Shown here one piece after another: positions 11,993 to 24,272 of a stretch of DNA of 64,000 nucleotides. Source of the stretch: Cichorium intybus. Its lineage: Eukaryota > Streptophyta > Magnoliopsida > Asterales > Asteraceae. Under the pieces are notes generated by a model that saw nothing but the letters and a program-made list of their open reading frames with translations, ran no database searches and was not told the origin of the DNA. The translations under genes were made by a program, and so were the position numbers. Each line of letters starts with the position of its first letter. Position 1 is the stretch's first letter. The stretch covers positions 89,846,750-89,910,749 of the forward strand of contig CM042015.1 in assembly GCA_023525715.1 (NCBI GenBank), written 5' to 3'.

Positions 11993-12315
11993 GGGTGCGT
12001 TTGGTTGCAGAAAACTGCTTTCAGTTTTCTAGAAAACATTTTCAGAAAATGGAGCGGAATTTTCATTTTCATTTTCAGTAGAAAACGCGTTTGTTTAACT
12101 AATGGAGTTTTCATTTTCTGTTTTAGAACATTAGAAAACGTGTTTTAGAAAATTAGAAAACTGTGGAAAACAACGATTTGGAGTTTTTTAAGTTCTTTGT
12201 AATTTTGGAAAACGGAAAATTTTCATTTTCTAGAATTTTTTGGAAATTTTGATTAACCAAACGCGTTTTCTAACTTTTCATTTTTCTTAGAAAATTTTCC
12301 ATAACCAAACGCACC
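11993..12315. mobile_element. Tourist-like MITE
   Basis: The ends are inverted: GGGTGCGTTTGGTT at the left and AACCAAACGCACC at the right. TTAAG stands on both outer sides, and TTA is the usual duplication for Harbinger-derived MITEs. The interior is made of repeated GAAAAC/GTTTTC-rich segments (TTTTCATTTTC, TTTTCTAGAA) and has no coding capacity. It lies only about 100 bp from the Harbinger element. Confidence 0.75.
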
Positions 12316-13136
12316 TTAAGACCTTCAAGGCTTCGCAGACATAAAGTGATGTGAGATATAAAGGTTTTAGACACAAATAGGCTATCAAAAGTATTTAATA
12401 ATATAGTCTTTGAAATAACTCTCATATGAGATGACATGTAGTGCATTACTGCATTGTATGAATCATTCACAATGTAATGGTGTTCGGCAAGTTTTTTTTT
12501 TTTGAATCAAATTATGCAAACCTCACTAAGTAATTTGTTAGGTCTTTTACGAGTGTGATACATTTCTTCCTTTAATGGTTAAATCATTCAAACAGTCTTT
12601 TGCACGATTAACTGAGATTTATGTGTTTGGCATCGTTTTTTTCATCAATTTCCATTACATCAAAGGGAACGAAAACATCGCTTGCCAAAAACCACCTACA
12701 AAACCTGCATTTGGATCCAACTTTCGAACACGACTAGAACCTCCTATCGGAGGTTTAGAGTAGTCTATGATGCTAGTAAAATCGTTGAAATTACCATTTT
12801 TGTGATCAATCCTTACCTAGAAGAAGCTAAATGGGGAAGTATGTAACAAAGAAATAGATATAAAGGTTAAATTGGGGGGGGTGGGGGGGGGGGGGGGGGG
12901 GGGGGTTGAACATTGTTAATCCTAGACGGGAAATAAAATAAAAAAACAAAACAAAACCCACATGTAAGGGGTCGGTCATTCAAAGAAAAAGAAAAAAAAC
13001 CCATGTAAAGGGCACATTTTCCTAATGTCCAAAAACAAATATAGTTATTAATAAGGACCAAACACATAACATTTTGAAACATGTGGTAGCGTGTTTCTCA
13101 AGTTGTATTGAACCTGAGACTTTTTGAAAACCAGAT
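12316..13136. other. intergenic DNA with a long G tract
   Basis: No gene is recognisable here. The only distinct feature is the G tract at 12874-12905. The small frames present have no similarity that I can name. Confidence 0.45.
12874..12905 (+). repeat. G tract of about 32 bases with one interruption
   Basis: Thirty-one G and one T (12882) in a row, in otherwise AT-rich DNA. Such a tract can fold as a G-quadruplex and is also prone to length errors in sequencing. Confidence 0.9.
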
Positions 13137-14250
13137 GGAATAATTATGCAATTTTGTATTTAGTTAATATGAACTAAAATAAGTATATTACATATCTTAT
13201 AAATTTAGTTATAATAATTAATAATTGTTAAAAAAGTATTAATATCTTTTAGTAAAAATTGGTTAATATCATAAAATGACTACAAAAAATACTCGATTTG
13301 CTCACTCATCTTTTAATGGTAGTCATTATTAAAAAAAATTCAACCAAACAAAGGATTTTCATCCAATGTGGCATCTAACATGAATATATATCTAAATTAT
13401 GTTACATTGATGTCATCTCAACGTCACATGATCAAACTTTATCATGGTGGACGTCACATAAGAATAAATGTCTTATTTCTTTGTCATGTTAGACTTTTGA
13501 AATCGGTGGGACCAATTATACAATTTTGTCTTTAATTTATATTTAAATAAAATATATTATTTCTTATAGATTTAGTAATAATAATTCATAATTGATAAAA
13601 AGTATTAGTATCTTTTAATAAAATGTTAATGTAATAATATTCAATTTGCTCATTATGTCACATGGATGTCATGTCAACGTCACATGATCAAACTTTATCA
13701 CGGTGGACGTCACATAAGAATGAATGTCTTATTTCTTTGTCATGTTAGACTTTTGAAATTGGTGGGACCAATTATACAATTTTGTCTTTAATTTATATTT
13801 AAATAAAATATCTTATTTCTTATAGATTTAGTAATAATAATTCATAATTGATAAAAAGTATTAGTATCTTTTAATAAAATGTTAATGTAATAATATTCAA
13901 TTTGCTCATTATGTCACATGAATGTCATGTCAACGTCACATGATCAAACTTTGTCATGCTGAACGTCACATAAGAATGGATGTCTTATTTCTTTGTCATG
14001 TTAGACTTATAAAATCGGAGGAACCAATTATGCAATTTTGTCTTTAATTTTTATTAAAATAAAATATCTTATTTCTTATAGATTTAGTAATAATAATTCA
14101 TAATTGATAAAAGGTATTAATATCTTTTAATAAAATGTTAATGTAATAATATTCAATTTGCTCATTATGTTGTCATTCTTCTTCTAATTATTTGCCGTTA
14201 AAAAAGATTTGACCAAATAAACTGATTTTTCATCCAACAGTATACAACGT
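13137..14250. repeat. tandem array, 256-bp period
   Basis: The same AT-rich unit (starting at GGTGGGACCAATTATACAAT) begins at 13505, 13761 and 14017, exactly 256 bp apart. A more diverged first copy begins near 13137. The first unit is longer (about 368 bp). It contains a segment with CAACCAAACAAAGGATTTTCATC that is missing from the middle copies but reappears in diverged form at 14200-14240. The array therefore appears to have grown from a longer ancestral unit by internal deletion and duplication. The unit includes repeated CACATGATCAAACTTT and GACGTCACATAAGAAT. No coding capacity. Confidence 0.8.
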
Positions 14251-14792
14251 GACAACAGAATTTATCCAAATTATGCACACATATATGCCATATCACGTCA
14301 CACAAAATTGAATACCACTTTACTAGGTCGAAATCAACTCTAATGGTGTATTTGTCAACCGAGTACACAATTTGCCCAATTGAGTACAATTAGAAGATGA
14401 ACGACTCAAAACCATGACCAATAAAATATTGAAATGGGTTGGTTTGAATTACCAATGAAGACATCCTTATAGCAAAAGGTTCTCTAGGAACCAAAACCAA
14501 AGAAAATGGCACATGGGGACCATGTTTGCAGTTTACTCTTCCATCTAATTTGACTAAGCCTTAAATAACTCGAGACAAAAAATTTACATGAAATGAATGA
14601 AATTTAGAACAACAACAAAGCTATCATGCTCTCATGAAAAACAACACATCACAAACTTCCTAGCCTCCCCCCTCTCTCCCAACCAAAGGGATTGTGATCA
14701 GCACAATCTCTATCTTGAAAATGACGAAACTACCCTTTAACCCTTACCATCGGTATCACTACTATTAAAATATTTGTCCTCTGTGAAGCTCA
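14251..14792. other. 3' flank of the transporter gene
   Basis: This holds the likely 3' untranslated region and downstream DNA of the minus-strand transporter. I see nothing else in it. Confidence 0.5.
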
Positions 14793-17700
14793 TCATGACG
14801 GTGGGAAAAACCGGTTAAGATTGAAGGGTAGGGTATAAAACTCCTCATTTCGACTATCACCTTTGAAAGTTCTAAACCTGGCCCACCATGGCATCCCCCT
14901 GTCTTTTGCACTGTCTTTGAACTCAAGTGTGTTGTCAAGAAACACCGCCACCATCAACGCCACAGTCGGGGACGAAAAGAAGATGGTGTTGAGGAAATCA
15001 TTGAACTACACACCAATACGTACACTAACATCATTAACAGATAGAAAAGACCAAAACGCCCTTCCGGCTGCACATCGTAAGTGAAAAGACCAACTTACCC
15101 ATTCGGCTTTGGTATGCGAAGGACCATGGAGTGCACCAGCCGTGTACTCTCTAAAGTACTCGGGAATAGACAAGCCAAGGAAGAAAGACACTCCCACAAT
15201 GAACAAGTTTCTCATTGAGTTCATGTTTGTGAACTGCAGGAATGACAAACCGACCGAAGCTGCCAAAACAAAACAATCATTTCATAAGTCCGCCACATTT
15301 TACAGTTTTTTGTTTAGTTTAATTCATTGATCGAAATGCTTACCAACAAGACCAAATAGCACGCAATACGCCGCAGCAAAAATAGGGAAAGGTATCGATG
15401 CAAATAAAGCTCCAAATTTCCCTACACATTAAAAAGATAATCAAGAAACCATGTGTATGGGACACAAAAACTCGTCTCGAACTCTCGTGAGTGCAAAAGA
15501 CGTAAATGCCCTCCTGGATTTGTGGACTTACCTAAAATGGAGAAGAAGATCATGAAACCAGCCGAGATTTGAATGACTCTACGGCTACCTACACGAGTGC
15601 TTCCAAGAAGACCGACGTTTTCTCTGTTTTTTGTGGCGAGTTATGTTTTAGTTCGTGTGTTTTTTTGTTATAAAAAATGTAAAAAAGATGAATAGATTTG
15701 TTAAATATCGGAAACACTTACACGGAAACTGTTGAACCGGTTGCAGTTCCAAAGAGGCCACTCAAAAGAATCCCAACTCCCTGCGTGACAAAGATTCAAT
15801 AAAGTTACATTACTATTTCTTGCATTTAACCTTCAAATAATATCTGCAAGATTTTCGAGTTCTAAAAAAGATTTTCGTATTTTAAATAATAGATTTAACA
15901 CTGACCTGCCACCCTATGCCACGACTGAGAACATGAGCAGGAGGCGGTGTAGCGCTTGCTAGACGCGCTGCCGCCTTATATGCACCTGTCGACTGTTGCA
16001 ACACAAAAACGTCACATGTTATAAATCCATGACAGAAATGTCAATGTTTTTTGTCCCACCCAAAAAAGATGGTGCCCACAAAGTTTTTTACCTCAACAAG
16101 GGAGACTAGAACCGCAGCCATCATGCCAAAAGCATGACCGGCTTCAAAAGTTGGCGCACCCCATTGAAGCGGATACGGGAACTTGATCCTGAATCAAGAA
16201 ACTTACTTAAGATTTCTTTTCATCGAGAGCAATTCAGGAAGTATAATTTTTGTTTTATTAAGCAATTCACGAATCAAGCTACTAACCATGGTGCAGCGGA
16301 TATGAGATCGGCTTTATCGGTTCTGCAGTGCAATTGGGTCTGTTCTGAGTGATGTTTGTACGCACCACTTGCGGTCAATAGGTGTGCATACGCCCAGATT
16401 ACTGCTATGGTCAAAAGAAGCGCAAAACGTTCCAATATCGGCAGTTGCTTCGCCTGAAACTGTTTCAGGTACTGTTTTTCCACGCCGGAAAATCAAGATT
16501 AGGGTTTTTGTTCATAAAATACGTATAGTTTTAATGAACGTAATGGGCACTAGGAATACCTGAGAGAATGTGATGAAGAGAATTAGCATAGGTATGCCAA
16601 ATTCCACGCACCGCCCCACCTGTGAACATTTTGTGTAAAGATTATCAAGAAAGGATGCAGTTTTGACTTTTAAGTCAAACAAATTTTCTTAAAAATGTCA
16701 AATTTCGGGTTTTTCTACAAAGATTTGTGCCGAATTTGTATCATCTTGACCTCCAAAAGTCAGACCGAAGTCTTGTAAAATACTACTGTAAATTGACCGA
16801 GAGAGCTTTGACTTTGAGGGTCAAAGCTGTAAGTTGTTTATAAGAAATTGAGTCAAACTATTTCTCAACTATGTCAAATGCGTGCCTACTTGTTGCCACT
16901 TCAATTGGGTTATCAAATTTCACTAAAAGAAAAAACTTTATATGATGTTCAAAGTTGAAAAGGAATTTATTTGACCTTCAAAGTCAATTTTCTGAAAAAA
17001 GATATAAAACATTCGCATCATCGCGAAGTTATAAAATTAGTCTGTTTGACATCCGAAAGTCAGATCAAAGTCGAATAAAGGACTCTCGTCACTCATCATT
17101 TTCTAGTTGTGAACCAAGAGCACTTTGACTTTCAAGGTCAAACAAATTTTTTCTGGATAGTAAATTGTGGTTAGGTGTTTATACAAAATAGAGACAGCTT
17201 TTCTCTCTATGGGTACTTGTTTAGCATTTCAATTGGGTTATCAAAACGTAATAAAACAAACAAATGATTTGTACGATTTTCAAAGATGAAAATGAATCTA
17301 TTTGACCTCCAAAAGTCAAACAAAACCTAGTAAAAAGTAAGCATACCACAGGAAATCCTCTGTCAAAGAGACCAAAACCGGCCAATGCAATCACAGGAAC
17401 CATTCCAACAGGGCTAAAGAATCTGAAATGAACGACAATTTATTAGAAATTGATTACAAATTCGTATTATTTCTTTATATAATTAAAAAATGCACCTTGA
17501 ACAGATAGCCCACAGCTGACTATACCCCAAGATAATCTGCACGCTAGATGCTACTATAAGTGCACCTTGTATAGCTCGCATTGTAGCAAGAAATCTCTGC
17601 AAGTACAAAGAAACTTATTATTTTCCAATTTGGTTGCATAAAAATTGAAACATGACTGTAGAAATCGATTAGGTTACCATATGGTCATCTACGATGGTGG

Positions 17701-18223
17701 CAAGAGATGGGTCATGGATGATTGAGATTATAGGAACCATGAAAGCCCAAGATCCACCAACCACAGTTGGTAATCGTGTTCCAAATAGTGTTTGTAAAAA
17801 TGTATTAATCCCTTGAACAAATAGCAATGTTTGCACCACCCTTACTTTATCACCCTGAAAATTTTAATGTACAAGTTGTAAAGAACAGTTGTAGATATAT
17901 ATGGTACAACTATTGAATGCATGTTTGGGAGGAAAAAGACTTACAGAAGTACCACCCATCAAAGGAACAAGAAAAGTCGGAATCATGACAGCAGTCCCTA
18001 AAGACAAGATGTAATGTTGAAACCCTAAAGCTATGGCTTCCCCTGTTTTCATCAATTTGAAACTCAAATCAGCATTATAAAGTGCGAAAATTTCTTAGAT
18101 TTTAAGGAAATGTGAAGAAATTTTCATACCCCAGGATGGATTGGAGTCGATACAGTACTCTAAACCCTGAAGTTGGTCTGTTGGGAGATGAGTGATATCC
18201 TCTACTTTGGGAGCTTCAGCCAT
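14793..18223 (-). CDS. nucleobase-ascorbate transporter (NAT / xanthine-uracil permease family)
   Basis: Exons on the minus strand: 18223-18130, 18042-17945, 17854-17678, 17596-17496, 17422-17347, 16619-16560, 16471-16287, 16188-16092, 15992-15906, 15780-15722, 15623-15532, 15421-15344, 15259-15099 and 15005-14793. They sum to 1578 nt, giving 525 aa, the normal length for plant NATs, and all junctions are GT-AG. The first exon (MAEAPKVEDI...) is the typical plant NAT start. The conserved QH of the first membrane helix is at residues 40-41. The NAT signature ENVGLLGSTR lies at 346-355, before a helix with SAGFMIFFSIL. About 12-14 membrane segments are expected. The family moves uracil, xanthine, uric acid or related bases with protons across the plasma membrane; the plant substrates are less certain. 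The frame is intact. Intron 5 carries a diverged tandem duplication, and the leader has repeats. Confidence 0.93.
16790..17335. repeat. tandem duplication inside transporter intron 5
   Basis: Two diverged copies, offset by roughly 320 bp, share TTCAATTGGGTTATCAAA (near 16900 and 17227) and several TTTGAC...GGTCAAA / TTTGACCTCCAAAAGTC blocks. The blocks alternate in orientation, so parts could also pair as hairpins. They do not affect the splice sites. Confidence 0.5.
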
Positions 18224-18317
18224 GGCGGAACACTTTGAAAGATTTGAAGAACTTAAAACAAACCAGAACTGCTTCTAGTTTCGAAATCCCGATGCTGAAA
18301 TCAAGATGGTGAAAACG

Positions 18318-18480
18318 ACTGAATCAACAGAAATGGATTCAAGATTCTTTCTTGCTCAAAATGTGTTTAAAATTAATGACTGAATCAACAGAAACGGATT
18401 CGAGATTCCTTGATTCTTTCGTCTTCCAAATGGGGTTTTCGTGGTGAAAATGACTGATTCAGCACAAATGTATTGGATTC
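18318..18480. repeat. short repeats in the transporter leader/promoter
   Basis: Three copies of a unit with GACTGAATCAACAGAAA and GGATTC lie near 18318, 18378 and 18449, 60-70 bp apart. The third is more diverged. They are within 100-260 bp upstream of the transporter start codon, so they may be in the leader or proximal promoter. Confidence 0.55.
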
Positions 18481-19165
18481 TTGTGAGAAAAAGAAAGAAT
18501 GTAAAAGAGAATTGGTGGGTGACCAATGAGATAGAAAGAGGGAAAAAAATGCTTTTAAGGGTCAACAATGGTGGAATTGAAAAGCCCTAAAAGCAAAAGT
18601 TGATTGGAGAGTTGCAGGGGGAGTCTTTTTGTTTGCTTAGTGAGGTTGAATCTCTTTGCTTTAAGTAGTGATCCGTTAGATTTGAGTGTGTGTTGACAGA
18701 AATGCCCCTCGAAAATACTTCCAAAGTTTATGTTACCGTTGGTCCCTCTGCGTCTATTTAATATATTGTTGCCCCACTTAACTATATATATAATTTATTT
18801 ATATTCTTTTAGTAAATTAATATTTACTTATTCACTCTGCAAATTTAATTAGTTAATTATTGTTTTAATGTTTTAAGCATCAAAACGTACCCTAAATGAA
18901 GTACAACAAACTCATTAAATGTAAATTATAAAAATCATCCTTGTAGTATCGAACTTGATAAGTTACTGTCCCAAGTAAACTATTTCACTTAGCGTTCCTA
19001 CAAATATTTTATTGACTTAAAATCTTTATATTGGACGTCGTTTATCATGTGTCTATAACGTTTCGTGAATACTCCAATTGATTCTTCTTTCACAAAAAAT
19101 AATCTGAAATAAATAAAAAAAATTATTAAGACCTACAAGTACAATAATAACAACAATAAAAAAGA
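18481..19165. other. intergenic DNA upstream of the transporter
   Basis: AT-rich with no coding frame that I can support. It should contain the distal promoter of the transporter gene. Confidence 0.4.
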
Positions 19166-19537
19166 TAATGGCAAATTAAAAAAAAAAACACTAAATTTTA
19201 CAAACTTTCAAATTTGACATTGTATTTTTCTTTTTTTCAATCAAGACACTAGATTTTTAATAAATTTGATTTTGACACTATACTTTCTATTTATTTCAAT
19301 GTTGTGACCAGTTGACCGATCATCTCAGTTGTCAGCTGATGTGACATGGTGATGTACTAGTCTTTGATAACATGACGTTGATATGATATGATTACGTGAT
19401 ACTATTTTGTGACATCATTTTGTAGGTGTCAAAATCGAAACAAAAACAATATAATATGTAATAATTTAATTGAAAAAATATACAGTGTCATAATCGAACT
19501 TTTACGAAAATTTAGTCTCTTTTACAATTTGCCATTA
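19166..19537. mobile_element. MITE with TAATGGCAAATT ends
   Basis: The left end reads TAATGGCAAATT and the right end AATTTGCCATTA, with further inverted matching (ACTAAATTTT / AAAATTTAGT). The interior has repeated GACACT/TGTCA motifs, and I see no coding frame. The flanking A-rich sequence does not give a clear duplication. The neighbouring Pack-MULE inserted directly at its right edge. Confidence 0.55.
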
Positions 19538-20576
19538 TTAAAAGACAAACTTCATAAATGGTCCCTGTGGTTTCAGAAAAAATCGACTTTAGTCCCTAAC
19601 TTTCAAAAACCTCAAGGATAGTCCCTGTGGTTTGAAAACTTTTCATAAATGGTCCATCCGTCAACTTTTAGTTGTTAAGTAGATAACGGGTAAGGGCAAA
19701 ATGGTCTTTTTCCATTTGTGAAAAATTTATATTAAAATAAAAAAAACCCAACCCATCCACCCCTTCAATTTCTCTCTCCCCCCCCTCTCTCTCTCTCATA
19801 CACACACAACACACAATCACAGCAAATCGATGACTGAAGAAGCAAAACTTCAAACACGATATTGATGACTGAAGAAGCAAATCGATACTAATAAAAATTG
19901 CAAGAACATACAGACCAATAGAATCAAGAACATTCACAGGCTAACAAATCGATGACAGAACCATACAGGCATTAATGATTCGCAAATCGATACTGATAAA
20001 AATAAAAATCAGAAGCATACATACTAAAAAACGATATTGATAATTGAAGAAGCAGAGAAATCAAGTATACATGAGTAGATGGCAGAATCGATATTAATAG
20101 AAATAAAAAAACAATCAGAAACATACAGAGCACCTCCAATCAAGTCATACAAATCAACGATTACCACTGATTTTGCCCAAGTGAATGGAAATTAGGGTTG
20201 GGATCTTGTTGAATGGAACAATGTTTATGAACAGCAGATTGCGGACTGCTAAAGCTGGTCTAGGTAAGTCGATCTTCCAAAATTGAACCTCACAAATCAT
20301 CGATAATCAGATTGGATCCAGTTAAGATTCCGATTTTCAAAATTGGATCCATACAACACCAAGATACACCAATTGCGATATTCCTGTGATCAAAATCGAG
20401 GTTTCTGTAAGTATTAGTTTTCAAATATCTGATTAATTCATGAAATTGAGAAATTTCACCTCGCCGGACATCATATCTACCAAATTCAGATACGAAACGG
20501 TTTCCTGTGATGAGTCCGATTACCTTCGCAACAAAATCCAAAATTTGGAACTTGAAGAATTTCTTGCCAGGTTCAA

Positions 20577-23500
20577 TCATTCACAACAAAATCCCTTGAT
20601 TAACTGACCAGATCCGACATCAATTATCCTCGCAACAGACCCACTGTAATCCTCCAGATTTGGCGTCAACGTCATCCAATACGTCGCCGCTTTAGCCTCT
20701 GCAGAACCACCATTCTCCACACCCACTGCTGTCGAGACACTCCTCCCGACCTCCTTCATCGAAAACGAGCTATACTTGTGACACCCCATTTCTACTGTTT
20801 TCATATACTGTATAAATACAGAAATACAAAAATACGGTTTTTAAAAAACCGATCATTTACATGTTTCAAAATAGTGGGTGTTACAAATCCATACCAAAAC
20901 TAACCATAGTAAGCAATAAAGGATTAAACTTTTAGTCCAAGATAGGAGCTAACTCGGGCTCCACTCCAGCTTTACTCCATCCAATTATACTTTAGAATTT
21001 TAACCTGGAATACATGGCATAAAAATAGAATACGTAAGACAATAATGTCTCGTGAGTTACATGAGTTTTAGACTCAAACCATTAACTTATTTATTCCAAC
21101 CTTTTATAAAATTTGCAACATAAACTTCTGTCAAAACTTTATAGTAATAACATACTATAACTTTTTATTTCTCGAAATCATTTCATAACATGTTTTACAA
21201 AATAATACCTTTCAAAACTTATAGTAGTAACATACTATAACTCTTTTACTTCCAAAATCATTTCATAGCATACTTTACAAAAATAACTTCTTTCTTACTT
21301 TCTTGACTGGTTTTATAAGCTTGCTGGATTTTTATACTTAGGGCTTTAATCACCATAAGTGATACCCCAAGTCTCTATGGCTAGAAAGAACGGATCAATC
21401 CTCACCATAGAAGTGCTGAGGCAATCTACTTCGCGATGGGGCTTGTCCCCAGTAGACCCCTTACCTAACCCGGGTAGGTTGGAACATAGTTCCCTTACTA
21501 ACGCTGCTTGCTACAATTACCAGTCATACAAAATACTTGCTGCTTGCTTAAACATTTCTCATATACATAACTTGTGGCTAGGTGCCAAACTTCATCTTAT
21601 AATAATCATATGTTTAAAACATATCTTTCTAACATACTAAGCTTTATGCCAAAACATACTTTCCACATCTTATGGCTATATGCCATTCATACTCAAAAAT
21701 ATATACAGTTTGTAACCAAAACATACTTCTTAAACATCTTGTGGCTATATGCCTATTCATACTTTCAAACATGTATAACTTGTATTAAACATATACTTTC
21801 ACATATTTGGTTCATAGACCAAAACATACTTTCACATAATTGGTTCATAGACCAAAACAAAACTTCAAATACAGCATTATACTTTCACAAACAAGTTAGA
21901 AATAATACTCTTGCATATAATTTCACATATAGAAATTTTATAATAAATTTTGAAAATACTTACTTGCCATGTACCCCAAAATGGGTAAAAATACTGCATG
22001 TACTCACATAATGTATTGCTAGAAGATTGACTACACGTTCCTTGTATTCATACTCTTTTGTGATTAAATAATCACTTGGCATGAACCTATAATTAACATG
22101 TTATACGTTAGCATTCATGCTAACTGATTCTATAACTCATTAGAGTCCTTATAATACTATCTTGGGTCATAACAAGTCTATAACTTTTAAATGACCAACT
22201 TTAGTTAAGTTGTATTTTATACGTATTTTGCTACAGTACCCTCGGGGGTCGTATTTCGATTATGACAATTTTTCATGAAGTTTCATAACATATTAGACCT
22301 ATGTTTAAAATTTGAGGTCAAACGGACAAGTATTGAAGAAAATCTCAAAAACTAAAATCACTTGGCAGGAGACTTGAAGAAAAACTGCATTTTCACTCTG
22401 CCGCAGGGGCGCACCGCGCCCAGGTGAGAGGCGCACCGCGCCTGCTGAGCAGCAGTCCAGAATCTCCCGATTTTTATGCTACAAATTTCCATTTTCCCTT
22501 ATTAAGCCCTTAATTCACGTCTTAATCCCTAGGGTTTGTTCCAAGACCAAAACCATTCATTTACTTCATGTTTTTAACCATAAAAATCATAGATTTTGAT
22601 TATTTTTCCAAACATTCCCGTTTTTGCATTTTTGATCCAAAAACCGAATTTGTTCAAAATTACTCACTTCTACTGCTTTATTTTAACAACTACCACATAT
22701 GGAACTCATTAAAACCTCTTAGAATTAATTTGATCAAGTAAAATTGATTTCTAAAGCTTTTGAACAAAATTCCAATTTTTCAACAATAGCAACATACTTT
22801 GATGATTTTAAGATATGTTCTTAATACTTGACTTAATTGGTTTAGGGTCATTTCCAGGCCCTAAATACCAACTTGTACTAAATTTTAAGCTTCAAAATCA
22901 TCAAATCATCTTTATAAATTTGGAAATTCTTCCAAAATCACCATTTTTCACCAAAAACCATTGTATTGAATTTTCAAGCTTAAGAACTGATTTCTTACTT
23001 CTTTTATGTCATATTTGACTTAACAAAACTATTAGAACTATATGAAATCAGTTTCAACTCATTAACCCATTTCTAGGGTTCTTGAGCTAAAAACCCATTT
23101 CATCATTTTTTTGGGATTTAATCTTCAATTTCATTGAATTACTTGTTAATACAAGTTTCTTTCATCATTTCTAACATATTAGATTAATTAAAACCATCTA
23201 AACTTTCAAACCCGTGACTTAGGGTTCTTGAGCAAAAATCATATTTTCTTGATTTTCAACATGTTCAAGGATTAGAACATGTTTACTTGATGCTTTTGAG
23301 CAAGATGGTTTAGATGATTTCACTAGAACCATGACTTCAAAAAAATCAGAAATCAAGTGCACGATTCCCGTTCAAGTCTTGGATGAAATAAGCTTAGAAC
23401 ATGAAGTTCTTACCTTGTTTGCTTGGAAACCCTCAATTCTAACTTCAATTTCTTGCAAGAATTTCCAGAAATCCTTCTATTCTCCAATGCTCTCTCGCTC

Positions 23501-23895
23501 TCTCCCGTAATCTCTAGAACTCTCTTCAGAAATTATTATCATTAATGAGATATTTTCTCATTTTTACATTTTCCATATTTACAGTTTTAGTCCCTAAACT
23601 TTCATTCCTTGGAATTTTGACACCAACATTAAGATTGGCCACATAAAGCTATAATTTCTTACATTTTTAGTCCAAACTAGAATTATACTTTTATAATAAT
23701 TCTTGTATATGGTCAAATGACCAAATTACCCTTTTCATGGTAAAATGACTAATTTACCCTTAAAACATACTTTCTCATAAAATATGCATAAAACTTTAAA
23801 TTATACACACCTTGTTTTACATATTTATATTATTAAATTTGGGTCGTTACAATACTCCTCCAAAACCTGATCGAATTAGGTCACCAACACCTGCT
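20577..23895 (-). pseudogene. captured fragment of an ERD7 / senescence-domain gene, split by a solo LTR
   Basis: On the minus strand a coding-like stretch begins near 23890 and reaches the LTR edge at 23857. It resumes at 20776 and continues to 20577. The part after the LTR reads with the segments SSFSMKEVGRSVSTAVG, AATYWMTLTPNLEDYSG and IIDVGSGQLIKG. This is the pattern of the plant senescence/dehydration-associated domain (ERD7 family: YWTTLAPNVEDYSG then GSGxLIKGI). The family match ends just after GQLIKG, as expected at an exon edge or a capture boundary. Only a small part of a normal ERD7 protein (about 400 aa or more) is present, so it cannot make the full protein. Confidence 0.7.
20777..23851. 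mobile_element. solo LTR, Ty3-gypsy (chromovirus-like) type
   Basis: A 3075-bp segment that starts TGTGACACCCC and ends GGGTCGTTACA. It is flanked by the 5-bp duplication ATACT (20772-20776 and 23852-23856). The ends fit the long LTRs of plant Tekay/Del-type gypsy elements (TG...CA, ACACCCC start, TCGTTACA end). There is no primer-binding site, gag or pol inside, so it is a solo LTR left by recombination. It contains a GC-rich patch with two copies of GCGCACCGCGCC (22409-22441) and several short repeats based on CATACTT. Confidence 0.8.
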
Positions 23896-24272
23896 ATGAC
23901 GGCAACGACAGTGTTGCCTTGGCGGAGACGGAGGGTAAGGTGGGAAGGGGATGGGGGAATTAGGTCACCGTTCGTTTCTTTATAGGGGTGGGTTTTTTTT
24001 AATACAAAGGCTTTATAAAAATGTATTAAAAAGGAAAAAGAAAAAAAGAAAAAGAAATCAAAAGAATAATATTCACAAATGGTCCCTGTAATGGAAAAAG
24101 ACTATTTTGCCATTACCCGTTATCTACTTAACGGCTAAAAGTTGACGGAAGGACCAATTATGAAAAGTTTTCAAACAACAGGGACTATCATTGAGGTTTT
24201 TGAAAGTTAGGGACTAAAGTCGATTTTTTCTAAAACCACAGGGATCATTTATGAAGTTTTGTCTTATTAAAA

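Larger units (their letters stand above)
19544..24263. mobile_element. Pack-MULE with captured ERD7-like fragment and a nested solo LTR
   Basis: A 4720-bp element bounded by the perfect 9-bp duplication TTATTAAAA (19535-19543 and 24264-24272). Its terminal inverted repeats are long, about 200 bp, beginning GACAAACTTCATAAATGG at the left with the complementary GAAGTTTTGTC at the right. Matching continues through GACTTTAGTCCCTAACTTTC and AAGTAGATAACGGGTAA with few differences. There is no transposase. The inner DNA is a fragment of a normal plant gene, later cut in two by a 3.1-kb LTR. Long TIRs, a 9-bp duplication and gene sequence in place of a transposase define a Pack-MULE. Confidence 0.88.

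Noticed and set aside
12867..13082. 71-codon minus-strand frame ending in polyproline
   Set aside because: The polyproline is only the translation of the G tract.
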